Positions 7,479-16,153 are shown, counted from the stretch's first letter. The stretch is 24,077 nt of DNA from an uncultured Eubacteriales bacterium (GCA_900553265.1 USDD01000037.1:1-24077); one strand, 5' to 3'. Program-made: numbers and translations. Notes: generated by a model not told the origin, from the letters alone.

Positions 7479-8398
7479 AGCAAAGCGCAAAGAAGTACAG
7501 GATTACCAACTCCAAGTCGGACAAAATCTTCGATGCGGTGAACATCGTCATTATGATCCTGCTGCTGTTCATCTTCGTCTGGCCGCTGTGGTTTGTGGTG
7601 ATTTCCTCGTTCAGCAATCCCTACGAGGTCTGGAAGGGCAACGTGCTGATCTGGTTCAAGGGGTTTACGCTCAAGGGCTATGAGCAGCTGTTCAACTACG
7701 AACCCATCTGGATCGGCTATCGCAACAGCCTGCTGTACACCGTGCTCGGCTCGGTGATCAACATGGTCATGACGGTGCTGTGCGCTTATCCGCTTTCGCG
7801 CAAGGACTGGCTGCCGCGCAACTTCTTCATGAAGTTCTGCCTGGTGACCATGTACTTTGGCGGCGGTCTGATTCCCACCTATCTGGTGGTGAGGAACCTG
7901 CGCATGACCAACACCATCTGGGCGATGATGATTCCCTGCGCCATGAGCTTCTACAACGCGCTGATCGTGCGCAGCTATTTCTCCAACAGCATTCCCCATG
8001 AGCTTCAGGAGGCGGCGGAGCTGGACGGCGCGAACCCGATGCAGTATCTGATCAAGGTGGTGCTGCCGCTGTCCAAACCGGTGCTGGCGGTGGTCTGGCT
8101 GTACTACGCCGTGGGCCACTGGAACGACTACTACACCGCGCTGGTGTATATCTCCGACCGGGAGCTGATTCCGCTGCAGACGGCGCTGCGCGAGGTGCTG
8201 ATGTCGGCCTCGTCCATCGCGGACATGCTGCACAACGGAAGCTCCGACCTTGCCATGAAGATGCAGGAAAAGCAGGAGCTGGCCATGAGCCTGAAGTACA
8301 CCTCGATTATCGCGGGCATCATTCCCATGATGATCGCCTATCCCTTCGTTCAGAAGTACTTTGTCCGCGGCGTGATGGTCGGCGCAATCAAGGGCTGA
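7472..8398 (+). CDS. ABC sugar transporter permease, LplC/YtcP type
   Basis: A 308-residue MetI-like permease with about six transmembrane segments. The region FVWPLWFVVISSFSNPYEV and the stretch YFGGGLIPTYLVVRNLRMTN are characteristic of the LplC/YtcP family, and the EAA loop ELQEAAELDGANPMQYLIKV starts near residue 177. The ATG at 7472 lies inside the end of the LplB-type gene, a 7-base overlap. Together with that protein it makes the heterodimeric channel of a CUT1-like importer in the cytoplasmic membrane. Substrate is unknown; the glycosidases on both sides suggest a plant or host oligosaccharide. Confidence 0.93.
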   Translation: MVKQSAKKYRITNSKSDKIFDAVNIVIMILLLFIFVWPLWFVVISSFSNPYEVWKGNVLIWFKGFTLKGYEQLFNYEPIWIGYRNSLLYTVLGSVINMVMTVLCAYPLSRKDWLPRNFFMKFCLVTMYFGGGLIPTYLVVRNLRMTNTIWAMMIPCAMSFYNALIVRSYFSNSIPHELQEAAELDGANPMQYLIKVVLPLSKPVLAVVWLYYAVGHWNDYYTALVYISDRELIPLQTALREVLMSASSIADMLHNGSSDLAMKMQEKQELAMSLKYTSIIAGIIPMMIAYPFVQKYFVRGVMVGAIKG

Positions 8399-8431
8399 TT
8401 CGGCTGCGATTTCGCAAGGAGGCGCTCCAAC

Positions 8432-10573
8432 ATGGCATTCGACAGACAGAGCTTTTCCGCGCCCGACCGGCGCTACGCCATCTATCCGATTTACCATCAG
8501 GGCATTGTCGGCAGCGCGAAGAATACGGATGCGCTGCTGGACGCGGGCTTTGCCGGAGTGGTGGGCAATCTGCCCTATACCGACGATTTTCCGCACAATG
8601 AGCAGGCGTGGGACGAGACCGCGCAGGCCTATCGCACGCTGATTCAAAGCGGCCTGCACACGTGGATCTACGACGAGAAGGGCTATCCTTCGGGAACGGC
8701 CGGCGGCGCGGTAATCGACGAAAACCCGGATTTCATCGCCGAGGGACTGTACTGCTACGAATATTGGAAGACGCTCACCGGCCCGTGCAGCTATCGCGCG
8801 GACGTGCCGGGCGACCATCTGGTCTCGGCGCTGCTGCTGCCGCTGAACGGCGAGGATCCTGTGGACGTGACCGACATGCAGGACGCGCGGGGCACGCTGC
8901 GCATGCAGGTGCCCGAGGGAACCTACCATCTGTTCATGATGAGCCGCCGGCGGCTGTTCGACGGAACGCACGCGGCAGAGAGCTATTCCGAGCCGCGCAA
9001 TTACATCTGCCTGAGCGACCGGGAGGCGACGAAGACCTTCCTGCGCATCACCTACGACAACTATGCCCGGCGTCTGCAGGACGAGTTCGGCCGGGGCGTG
9101 CTGGCCTTCTTCACCGACGAGCCGTCGCTGATCGCATGGAACATCCGGCAGGCGGTCTATCCCATCATGCCCTGGCACCGCACGTTCCCGGAGAAGTTCA
9201 TGGAGCGCTTCAGCTATCCCATTTCGCTGGCCGTGGCGGCCGTCGTGACCCGGCGCGGGCGCGAGGTGGTGAAGCGCCGCTGCGATTTCTGGAATTTTGT
9301 GGCCGACACCGTGGCCGACGGCTATTTCGGAACCATTCGCGACTGGTGCCGCGCGCACGGCGTGAAGTTCTCCGGCCATATGCTGGAGGAGGAGCGCCTC
9401 AGCGCCCACGTCATCAACTACGGCTCGCTCTATCGCAGCATGAGCCGCATGGACTGGCCGGGCATCGACCAGCTGGACAGCGAGCCGCAGTATCTGATGG
9501 CTCGGGACAAGCTGCCCATCGCGCGTCTGGCCGCGTCCTTTGCGGACGTCAACGGCGAGCATGAGTGCTTCACCGAGTTCTCCGACCACACCTCGCGCAT
9601 GGAGAACAAGCAGATCGGCATGGACTGGATCCGCGCCAGCGTGAACTGGCACATCGCCATGGGCGTGAACGACTTTACGAGCTATTACAATTTCAGCGCG
9701 TTTTCCGCGGAGGAGATTCGCGCGCTGAACGAATACACCGCGCGGCTGGGCTATCTGATGCGGCAGGGCCGGCGGGATTCCAGGGTGGCGCTGCTGTATC
9801 CCGAGGCGACGGTCTGGGCGGCCTATACCCCCAGCGTGGCCGAGCGCGCCCGGGACTTTTCGCCGGAGACGCTGCGCGTGGAGAACGCGCTGCGCGACCT
9901 GTCCTGGGAGCTGCTGGAGCGGCAGATCGACTTCGACTATGTGGACGAGAAGCTGCTTCAGGAGGGAACCGTCGAAGGCGGCTGTCTGAAGTACAACGAC
10001 CGGGAATATCGCGCCGTGGTGCTGCCCGCCGTGACGGTGCTGAGCGAAAAGACCATGGCGCGGCTGGAGGAGCTGCTTCAGGCGGGCGCGAGCGTGATCT
10101 TCGCCGGCGGCATTCCGACCATCTCCCGGGAGACCGGCGAGGAGTGCGGCTTCGAGATGACCATGCTGCGCCATCGCGGCGCGGAGAATTTCTATCTGAG
10201 CGGCGAGCCGACGCTGCCCGGGCGCGCGAAGATTCCCGCCCTGCCGCGGACGGTGATTCTGGAGCCGTCGCGGCTGGAATGCGTGCTCACCGGCGCGGAG
10301 GGCCTTGCGAAGATCGTGGACGGAGAGGTGATCTCCGATTCCATTCTGTCCCATCTGCGCGTGGACGGCGATACGCGCGTGCTGTTCCTGACCAACATGG
10401 GCGGCAAGCCCTATGAGGGCACGGCGGCGCTGGAGAACGTCGCGTCCGCCGAGATTGCCGATGCCATGGACGGAAGCGTCGCGACCATTCCTGTGGAGCA
10501 GGCGGGCGGCCGCGGCCGCGTGGCCGTAAAGCTGAAGCCCTACGAGAGCGTGGGCTATATTCTGCATTCCTGA
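8432..10573 (+). CDS. GH106-like glycosidase
   Basis: A 713-residue protein whose WIYDEKGYPSGTAGG (YDE from residue 80) is the hallmark of the GH106 alpha-L-rhamnosidase-like group. Further on, FFTDEPS puts a conserved glutamate at residue 230, and HECFTEFSD puts another at 382; these are candidates for catalytic or metal-binding residues. Residues about 450-560 look like the Rossmann-like A4-type domain seen in GH42 and GH106 proteins (RVALLYPEA; VVLPAVTVLSEKTM; GASVIFAGG). A small C-terminal beta domain ends it. At 713 residues it is shorter than many bacterial GH106 enzymes, which carry extra domains. No signal peptide, so cytoplasmic. AAGGAGG precedes the ATG by 9 bases. Rhamnosidase activity is a guess from the family; related clades have untested specificities. 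Confidence 0.75.
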   Translation: MAFDRQSFSAPDRRYAIYPIYHQGIVGSAKNTDALLDAGFAGVVGNLPYTDDFPHNEQAWDETAQAYRTLIQSGLHTWIYDEKGYPSGTAGGAVIDENPDFIAEGLYCYEYWKTLTGPCSYRADVPGDHLVSALLLPLNGEDPVDVTDMQDARGTLRMQVPEGTYHLFMMSRRRLFDGTHAAESYSEPRNYICLSDREATKTFLRITYDNYARRLQDEFGRGVLAFFTDEPSLIAWNIRQAVYPIMPWHRTFPEKFMERFSYPISLAVAAVVTRRGREVVKRRCDFWNFVADTVADGYFGTIRDWCRAHGVKFSGHMLEEERLSAHVINYGSLYRSMSRMDWPGIDQLDSEPQYLMARDKLPIARLAASFADVNGEHECFTEFSDHTSRMENKQIGMDWIRASVNWHIAMGVNDFTSYYNFSAFSAEEIRALNEYTARLGYLMRQGRRDSRVALLYPEATVWAAYTPSVAERARDFSPETLRVENALRDLSWELLERQIDFDYVDEKLLQEGTVEGGCLKYNDREYRAVVLPAVTVLSEKTMARLEELLQAGASVIFAGGIPTISRETGEECGFEMTMLRHRGAENFYLSGEPTLPGRAKIPALPRTVILEPSRLECVLTGAEGLAKIVDGEVISDSILSHLRVDGDTRVLFLTNMGGKPYEGTAALENVASAEIADAMDGSVATIPVEQAGGRGRVAVKLKPYESVGYILHS

Positions 10574-10582
10574 GGAGGAAAT

Positions 10583-12562
10583 ATGACTGCCAACGAACGC
10601 TTTGTGCGCGCGCAGGCGCGCGTGAAACCCTATCCTGCCGGTCTGCCGATCTCCTTCGTCTATGGAGGAAGAAAGTATCGCGGGCTGGAGGAGGCGCTCT
10701 TCCATCCGTCGATTCGGCGGGATGAGATTGATTCTCGCATGACGAGAACGGCGATCACCGGGCGGCTGGCCGACGGGCTGGAGGTTCGGGTGGAATGCAC
10801 GGTCTACCGCGATTACCCGGCAGTGGAATGGTACGCCGAGTTTACCCATCGCGGCGCGGAGAATTCCGCCATTCTGGAGCAGGTGCGTCTGGTGGACGAG
10901 GTCTACGAGGGCGCTTCGCCGGTGCTGCTGCACTCCAATGGCGACACCGTGGATTACGACGGCTATCAGCTGCTGCGCACGCCCGTGGGCGCGGACGGAA
11001 TTGCGCTGCGCCCCCTGCTGGGCAATCCCAGCGACGGCGCGTTTCCCTTCATGCGGCTGATGACCGAGGGCGGCGGCTACAACTTCGCCGTGGGCTGGCC
11101 GGGCGGCTGGCTGGGCGATCTGGACGCGGCGGAGGGAGAAACGCGCGTGCGCTTCGGCCAGGAATCGCTGCGCGCCTATCTGAAGCCGGGCGAGACGCTG
11201 CGCGCGCCCCGGGTGCTGGTCATGGCCTACGACGGCGACGAGGCCGACGGGCGGAAGCAGTGGCGCGATTTCTACCGCGACCACGTGCTGATCCGCGAGG
11301 CGGGTGCGCCGCTGGGGCCGCTGAACGTCATGAGCTATGGCGGCGGCGGTGTGGAGTTCACCAAATCCACCGAGGAAAACCAGCTTGCGGCCATCGACAG
11401 CTTTCTGGCGAAGGGCTACCGCCCGGACATCTGGTGGATCGACGCGGGCTGGTATCCCTGCAATCTCAAGTGGGAGGCGGCGGGCACATGGAAGCCCAAT
11501 CCCGAGCACTATCCCAACGGCCTCGGCCCGGTGGGCGAAAGGTGCGCCCGGGAGGGAATTCGCTTTCTGCAGTGGTTTGAGCTGGAGCGCGTGACCGAGG
11601 GCTCCGAGCTGGATGTGGAGCATCCCGAATGGATGCTGTATCTGACGGACGAAAACGGCAAAAGGGACTGGACGCGCATGCTCAACCTCGCGAACGAGGA
11701 CTGCCTGCGCTGGGCCATCGAGTGCGTGGACAGCCTGATTTGTCAGGGACACGTGACCATCTACCGGCAGGATTTCAACATCCATCCGCCGGCGCGCTAC
11801 TGGGCGACGGGCGACGAGCCCGACCGCGCCGGAACCACGGAGAACCATCACATTCAGAACCTGCTTGTGTTCTGGGACACGCTGAAGGAGCGCCATCCTG
11901 GACTGCTGATCGACAACTGCTCCTCCGGCGGACGGCGCAACGACTACGAGCTGATGCGCCGCTCGGTGCCGCTGCACTACACCGACGTGGGCTACGGCGT
12001 GCATCCGGAAAAGCAGCAGCAGTATCGCATCATGCACGAGTGGATTCCCTATTTCCGCTCGCTGTGCATGAACTGGGACAAGCCCGGCGGAACCTACGGC
12101 CAGTGGGCCATGCCCGACGACCCGTCGTATTTTGATCGCTTTGCGAGCTATGCCTCGCTCGCGCCGGCCATCGACCAGAAGGTCAGCCCCTTCGTCACGG
12201 ACGAGGAGGTGCGCACGACGCAGCGGATGCTTGAAATCTGGCGGCCCGCGGCGGAGCTGATGCTCCGCGGGGATTACTATCCGCTCATGGAGTCGAAAAA
12301 GCGCGCCGACGCTTGGGATGTGCGGCAGTTTGACGACCCGGAGAAGGGCGACGGCGTGATCGTGGCCATTCGAAACGTTTGCTCCGAGGAGAAGAGCGTG
12401 ACGGTGCGGCCGCACGTGCAGCCGGGCGCGCGCTACGAGCTGACGTGCATGGATCCCGAGGCGCGGCGGACGGCAACCGCGGAGGAAATGGCGGCCGGAT
12501 TTGCGCTGACGGCGCCCAAGCGCGGCGGCGTGGTCTGGTTCTATCGGAAAATCGAAGAATAA
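10583..12562 (+). CDS. GH36-like alpha-galactosidase-type glycosidase (first copy)
   Basis: A 659-residue clan GH-D enzyme with an N-terminal beta-sandwich (about 1-260), a TIM barrel (about 265-560) and a C-terminal beta domain. WWIDAGWYP lies at 284-292. The nucleophile is expected in YRQDFN (Asp397) and the acid/base in PLHYTD (Asp468), with CSSGGRRND between them. Two positions that usually recognise galactose differ: the DDGW motif reads DAGW (Ala288), and the Lys two residues before the nucleophile is Arg. The substrate may therefore not be alpha-galactoside. No signal peptide. The ATG lies 9 bases after the stop of the previous gene, with GAGGAGG only 4-5 bases upstream, so translation is likely coupled. 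A related enzyme follows directly. Confidence 0.8.
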   Translation: MTANERFVRAQARVKPYPAGLPISFVYGGRKYRGLEEALFHPSIRRDEIDSRMTRTAITGRLADGLEVRVECTVYRDYPAVEWYAEFTHRGAENSAILEQVRLVDEVYEGASPVLLHSNGDTVDYDGYQLLRTPVGADGIALRPLLGNPSDGAFPFMRLMTEGGGYNFAVGWPGGWLGDLDAAEGETRVRFGQESLRAYLKPGETLRAPRVLVMAYDGDEADGRKQWRDFYRDHVLIREAGAPLGPLNVMSYGGGGVEFTKSTEENQLAAIDSFLAKGYRPDIWWIDAGWYPCNLKWEAAGTWKPNPEHYPNGLGPVGERCAREGIRFLQWFELERVTEGSELDVEHPEWMLYLTDENGKRDWTRMLNLANEDCLRWAIECVDSLICQGHVTIYRQDFNIHPPARYWATGDEPDRAGTTENHHIQNLLVFWDTLKERHPGLLIDNCSSGGRRNDYELMRRSVPLHYTDVGYGVHPEKQQQYRIMHEWIPYFRSLCMNWDKPGGTYGQWAMPDDPSYFDRFASYASLAPAIDQKVSPFVTDEEVRTTQRMLEIWRPAAELMLRGDYYPLMESKKRADAWDVRQFDDPEKGDGVIVAIRNVCSEEKSVTVRPHVQPGARYELTCMDPEARRTATAEEMAAGFALTAPKRGGVVWFYRKIEE

Positions 12563-12570
12563 ACAGCGAT

Positions 12571-12603
12571 GCATGCGCCGGCCCGGTTCGAGTCGGCGCA
12601 TGC
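12571..12603 (+). promoter_or_regulatory. Intercistronic hairpin between the two GH36-like genes
   Basis: GCATGCGCCG at 12571-12580 is the exact reverse complement of 12594-12603, a 10-bp stem extended by a G-U and a C-G pair towards the loop. No T run follows. It sits between the stop of the first GH36-like gene at 12562 and the preferred start of the second at 12623. It could tune message stability or translation of the second enzyme. Confidence 0.6.
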
Positions 12604-12622
12604 CTTCGGAAAGGCGGAAAAC

Positions 12623-14641
12623 ATGCGGGCAAATTTTGAAAACCCGTCGGCGGCGCGGTGGCACGCGTCGATGCTGGACAATCCGGAGAACTTTCCCTTT
12701 GCCTTTACCTGCGGCGGCGAGCGCTTCGAGGGCTTTCCGGCGGAGCGCTTTGAGACGGTGCGGCTGGAAAAGCGCGCGGAGGAGGAAAAGGAGATCGCCG
12801 AGCGCGTGCTGCGCATGGGCGTGCTTCAGATTACGCTTCGGACGGCGTTTTATCCCGGCTACGGCGCGTCGGAATGGACGGTGTGGATGGAGAATGTCGG
12901 CGACGCGGACAGCGGCGTGATCGGCGATATGGAGACGATTCTGACCTTTGAGGGCGCGCATCCCGTGCTCCGGGGCATTCTGGGCGACCATGAGAACCTC
13001 TATCGCCCCTATGCCGTGGAGCTGGAGCAGATGCCGGCGTGCTTTTACACCGACAGCGGTCGGGCGACGCACGTCCATTTTCCCTATTTCAATCTGGAAT
13101 ACGGCGACGGCGGCGCGATGCTGGCCATCGGCTGGGCGGGCACATGGAAGGCGACGTTCGACTTCGACGGCGCGCTCACCACTTATCGCGCCCGCGCGGT
13201 CAACAACCTTCACACCTTCCTGAAGCCCGGCGAGAGAATTCGCTCGGCGCTGTTCGTGCGCGCGCCGTATGGGGTGCGCAGCGAGGATTTCGCCACGAAT
13301 TACTGGCGGCGCTGGTTTGTGGAATGCAATCTGCCGCGATGGGACGCATCCGGCCGGGCGATGGAGCCCTTCAGCACCTGCTGTCTGGCCAGCGACACGG
13401 GCCGGCCCAATTCCGACGGCAGCATCTCCGAGTGCGTGTCCACATGGCGGCCCTCTCTGGAAAAGATGATCGCCGAGGACGTGAAGGTGGACTTTCGATG
13501 GTTCGACGCGGGCTGGTATGTCGCGCCGGACGGCTCCAGCCCGGAGACGGACTGGTGGGGCACCATCGGCACATGGGCGCTGGATCCGGCCAAGTGGCCC
13601 GGCGACAGCTTCCGGCAGAGCACCGATTTCGCCCGGGCGCACGGCATGCGGACGCTGATGTGGTTCGAGCCGGAGCGCGTGACCGATCCCGGCGCGCTGG
13701 CGGAGCACTACGGCTACGACCGGCGCTGGGCCATCGAGCGCGAGGGCTGGGCCAATGTGCCCAACAACATCGGCGATCCGGAATGCCTGAAATGGACAAC
13801 CGAGCGCGTGTGCCGCGTGCTGCGCGAAAACCGCGTGGAGATGTATCGCGAGGACAACAACTCCGATCCCGCCGCGCTGTGGCAGTATCTGGACGAGCGC
13901 GAGGGGGAAAACCGCCGGGGAATCACCGAGTGCAAGTTCGTCATGGGGCACTATCAGATGTGGGACGACATCATTGTCTGCACTCTCGGCCACGGCGGCT
14001 GCGGCTTTGTGGATTCCTGCGCCAGCGGCGGCGGACGCAACGATCTGGAGTCCATGCGCCGGGGCGTGCCGCTGCTGCGCAGCGACAACGATCGCACGTC
14101 CGCGTCGCTGCGGCTGTCCATGACCACGGCGTTCAACCGGTGGATTCCCTTCTGCGGCGCGAACACCAAGGAGAAGCTCGGCCAGCTGGATCCCCGGGGA
14201 GAGAGCGATCCGTATGTATGGCGCGCGTCCTATCTGCCGGCGCTCAATGTGGACTCCCAGTTCGTGCAGGATCCGGAGCAGGATTTTGACATGCTGCGCT
14301 TCGGGCTGCGGGAATGGAAGAAGCTGCGGCCGTATCTGCTGAAGGATTTTTATGTGCACACGCCCTGGCACACCGAGCAGGATCGCAGCGGCTTTACAGC
14401 GTACAGCTTTTTCGATCCCGAGGCGGAAAAGGGCGCGCTGCTGCTGTTCCGGATGGAGGAATGCGGACTGGACGCGCTTCGCGTGCGCCTGAATTACGCG
14501 GAAACCGGCGCGCGCTATCGCCTGACCGACGAGGACAGCGGCGACGCGCGGGAATGCTCCGGCGAGGAGCTGCGCGCGGGCGAGACGTTTGCGCTTTTGC
14601 AGAAGCGCTCGGCGCGGCTGATATGGGTGGAGAGAATCTGA
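12623..14641 (+). CDS. GH36-like alpha-galactosidase-type glycosidase (second copy)
   Basis: A 672-residue paralogue of the preceding gene, with the same order of N-terminal beta-sandwich, TIM barrel and C-terminal beta domain. RWFDAGWYV gives Asp295-Ala296, MYREDNN gives the expected nucleophile Asp411, and PLLRSDND gives the expected acid/base Asp488; CASGGGRND lies between. As in its neighbour, DDGW is changed to DAGW and the Lys before the nucleophile to Arg. The start at 12623 is preferred because GGAAAGGCGG lies just upstream; an in-frame ATG at 12569 has no clear ribosome binding site and would put a perfect hairpin (12571-12603) inside the coding region. Cytoplasmic, last gene of the operon. 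It may act on a different linkage of the same glycan as the first copy. Confidence 0.8.
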   Translation: MRANFENPSAARWHASMLDNPENFPFAFTCGGERFEGFPAERFETVRLEKRAEEEKEIAERVLRMGVLQITLRTAFYPGYGASEWTVWMENVGDADSGVIGDMETILTFEGAHPVLRGILGDHENLYRPYAVELEQMPACFYTDSGRATHVHFPYFNLEYGDGGAMLAIGWAGTWKATFDFDGALTTYRARAVNNLHTFLKPGERIRSALFVRAPYGVRSEDFATNYWRRWFVECNLPRWDASGRAMEPFSTCCLASDTGRPNSDGSISECVSTWRPSLEKMIAEDVKVDFRWFDAGWYVAPDGSSPETDWWGTIGTWALDPAKWPGDSFRQSTDFARAHGMRTLMWFEPERVTDPGALAEHYGYDRRWAIEREGWANVPNNIGDPECLKWTTERVCRVLRENRVEMYREDNNSDPAALWQYLDEREGENRRGITECKFVMGHYQMWDDIIVCTLGHGGCGFVDSCASGGGRNDLESMRRGVPLLRSDNDRTSASLRLSMTTAFNRWIPFCGANTKEKLGQLDPRGESDPYVWRASYLPALNVDSQFVQDPEQDFDMLRFGLREWKKLRPYLLKDFYVHTPWHTEQDRSGFTAYSFFDPEAEKGALLLFRMEECGLDALRVRLNYAETGARYRLTDEDSGDARECSGEELRAGETFALLQKRSARLIWVERI

Positions 14642-14675
14642 CGGAATGGACGACGGGTTTGTCTGCGATTGAAGA

Positions 14676-14716
14676 AAAGCACCCTGAAAACTTTCGTTTT
14701 CAGGGTGCTTTGCATT
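14676..14716. terminator. Bidirectional terminator of carbohydrate operon and PFK gene
   Basis: Positions 14676-14690 and 14697-14711 form a perfect 15-bp stem around CTTTCG. T-rich sequence follows on the plus strand (TTT closing the stem at 14709-14711, then GCATTTTT); on the minus strand TTTTCTTC follows. It stands between the convergent genes ending at 14641 and 14725 and can serve both. Confidence 0.88.
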
Positions 14717-14724
14717 TTTGGGAA

Positions 14725-15981
14725 TTACTTGCTCAGGGGCTCCGCCTTGACCTTCTTCAGGTGCACGAAGCGGGGCAGACCGTTGACCTTGGTCAGCTGG
14801 GTCTCGCCCTGGATCAGCGGCAGCGCGTAATCCACGAACTCCTGGGTCAGGCCGTCGCCGGTCTTGTTGATCCACTCCAGCGGAACCTTCTTCTCGGTGT
14901 TGGCCACGTCGGTCAGCTCGAAGAGCTTGATCCTGCAGGTGTACTTGCCGTCCACATAGACGCGCTCGAAGCCCACCATCTTGTCGGTCACGCCCGCGAC
15001 GGCCTCTTCCACGGCGGCCTTGCCGGCGGAGTAGGACTCGTCCAGGTCGGTCTGGGAGGCGCAGTGCGCCGCGCAGCGCTGCAGCAGGCTCAGCTCGATG
15101 CCGCGTACCTTCGCGCCGGTGGCGGCCTTCATGTGGTTGGCCAGGAAGGAGGCCAGACCGCCCAGCTGGGTGTGGCCGAAGGCGTCCTTGGGAGCGTTGA
15201 CCGCGCCGTACTCGGAGATGAACTTGCCGTCCTTGTCGTGGATGCCCTCGGACACGACGACGAGGCACTTCTTGTTCTTCGCGTAGATTTCCTTGACCTT
15301 CTCGGTGAACGCGTCGAGGTCGAAGTCCAGCTCGGGCAGATAGATCAGATCCGCGCCGTCGCCGCAGTAGTTGGCCAGAGCGGCCGCGGCGGTCAGCCAG
15401 CCGGCGTGACGGCCCATGCACTCGACGATGGTGATCATGCCGGTGTCGTATACGGTGGAGTCTCTGTAGACCTCCATGACGGACGTGGCGATGTACTTGG
15501 CCGCGGACGCATAGCCGGGGCAGTGGTCGGTGCCGTACAGGTCGTTGTCGATGGTCTTGGGAATGCCCATCACGCGGCACTCATAGCCGTTCTTGAGCAT
15601 GTACTTGGAGATCTTGTTGCAGGTGTCCATGGAGTCGTTGCCGCCGTTGTAGAAGAAATAGCGGACGTCATACTTCTTGAAGATCTCGAGGATGCGCTTG
15701 TAATCGGTGTCGTCCTCGTCGGGATCCTTCAGCTTGTAGCGGCAGGAGCCCAGCGCGGAGGAGGGGGTGTACTTCATCAGCGCGAGCTCGGACGGATCTT
15801 CCTTGCCCATGTCGATGAGGTTGTCGTCCAGAACGCCCTTGATGCCGTTGCACGCACCCAGAACCTGAGTGATGGCGTCGCTGTCCAGCGCGGTCTTGAT
15901 CGCGCCGTAGGCGGAAGCGTTGATGGCGGAAGAGGGACCGCCGGACTGACCGATAATGCAAGCGCCACGAAGCTGGCTCAT
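14725..15981 (-). CDS. 6-phosphofructokinase, pyrophosphate-dependent type
   Basis: A 418-residue PfkA-superfamily enzyme phosphorylating fructose 6-phosphate. GQSGGPSSAIN (11-21) is the phosphate-donor loop. GGNDS at 113-117 has Asp116 where ATP enzymes have Gly, and PKTIDND (141-147) has Lys142 where ATP enzymes have Gly; both residues mark the pyrophosphate-dependent type. MGRHAGW is the fructose 6-phosphate binding motif. The ATG at 15981 is chosen because GAAAGGA lies 9 bases upstream; two further in-frame ATG codons upstream (15990 and 16041) would be too close to or ahead of that site. Own promoter at 16048-16076. The enzyme works in the cytoplasm in reversible, ATP-saving glycolysis, with the aldolase at the right end of the window catalysing the next step. 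Confidence 0.93.
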   Translation of the reverse strand: MSQLRGACIIGQSGGPSSAINASAYGAIKTALDSDAITQVLGACNGIKGVLDDNLIDMGKEDPSELALMKYTPSSALGSCRYKLKDPDEDDTDYKRILEIFKKYDVRYFFYNGGNDSMDTCNKISKYMLKNGYECRVMGIPKTIDNDLYGTDHCPGYASAAKYIATSVMEVYRDSTVYDTGMITIVECMGRHAGWLTAAAALANYCGDGADLIYLPELDFDLDAFTEKVKEIYAKNKKCLVVVSEGIHDKDGKFISEYGAVNAPKDAFGHTQLGGLASFLANHMKAATGAKVRGIELSLLQRCAAHCASQTDLDESYSAGKAAVEEAVAGVTDKMVGFERVYVDGKYTCRIKLFELTDVANTEKKVPLEWINKTGDGLTQEFVDYALPLIQGETQLTKVNGLPRFVHLKKVKAEPLSK

Positions 15982-16047
15982 GAAAATCATTCCTTTCAAA
16001 TATACGCTTGAGAGCATGCGCAGGACGGGCCCTGCGCCCACAGGATA

Positions 16048-16076
16048 AATCTAGCACAAATTGCCCCTCTTGTCAA
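16048..16076 (-). promoter_or_regulatory. Promoter of the phosphofructokinase gene
   Basis: On the minus strand TTGACA (16076-16071), a 17-base spacer and TAGATT (16053-16048) precede the start codon by about 65 bases. An inverted repeat, TTGCCCC at 16061-16067 with GGGGCAA at 16097-16103, encloses the -35 box; inside it CTTGT (16069-16073) pairs with ACAAG (16081-16085). This nested dyad could be an operator. Confidence 0.8.
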
Positions 16077-16129
16077 CGCAACAAGGTTAATTCAGCGGGG
16101 CAAAAATGTAGACGAACGGCGAGAGGACG

Positions 16130-16153
16130 CGAAGGCGGGCGTTCCGGCCTTCG
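16130..16153 (-). terminator. Possible weak terminator after the aldo/keto reductase
   Basis: Directly after the stop codon (16156-16154) a 7-bp perfect stem forms between 16147-16153 and 16130-16136 with a 10-base loop. No T run follows immediately; the first lies about 20 bases further on, so this is a weak candidate. Confidence 0.3.

Noticed and set aside
8405..8416. TGCGA/TCGCA palindrome before the GH106-like gene
   Set aside because: The arms are 5 bases with a two-base centre, too short to form a useful hairpin and likely by chance.
7376..15580. A 2,734-residue open frame on the minus strand
   Set aside because: It is antisense, codon for codon, to four clear genes and overlaps the phosphofructokinase in another frame. 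Its product is rich in Arg, His, Ala and Gln without any domain. It arises from rare use of TTA, CTA and TCA.
14314..16011. A 565-residue plus-strand open frame across the terminator and the phosphofructokinase gene
   Set aside because: It runs through the end of the GH36-like gene in the wrong frame, through a strong terminator, and antisense to a conserved enzyme.
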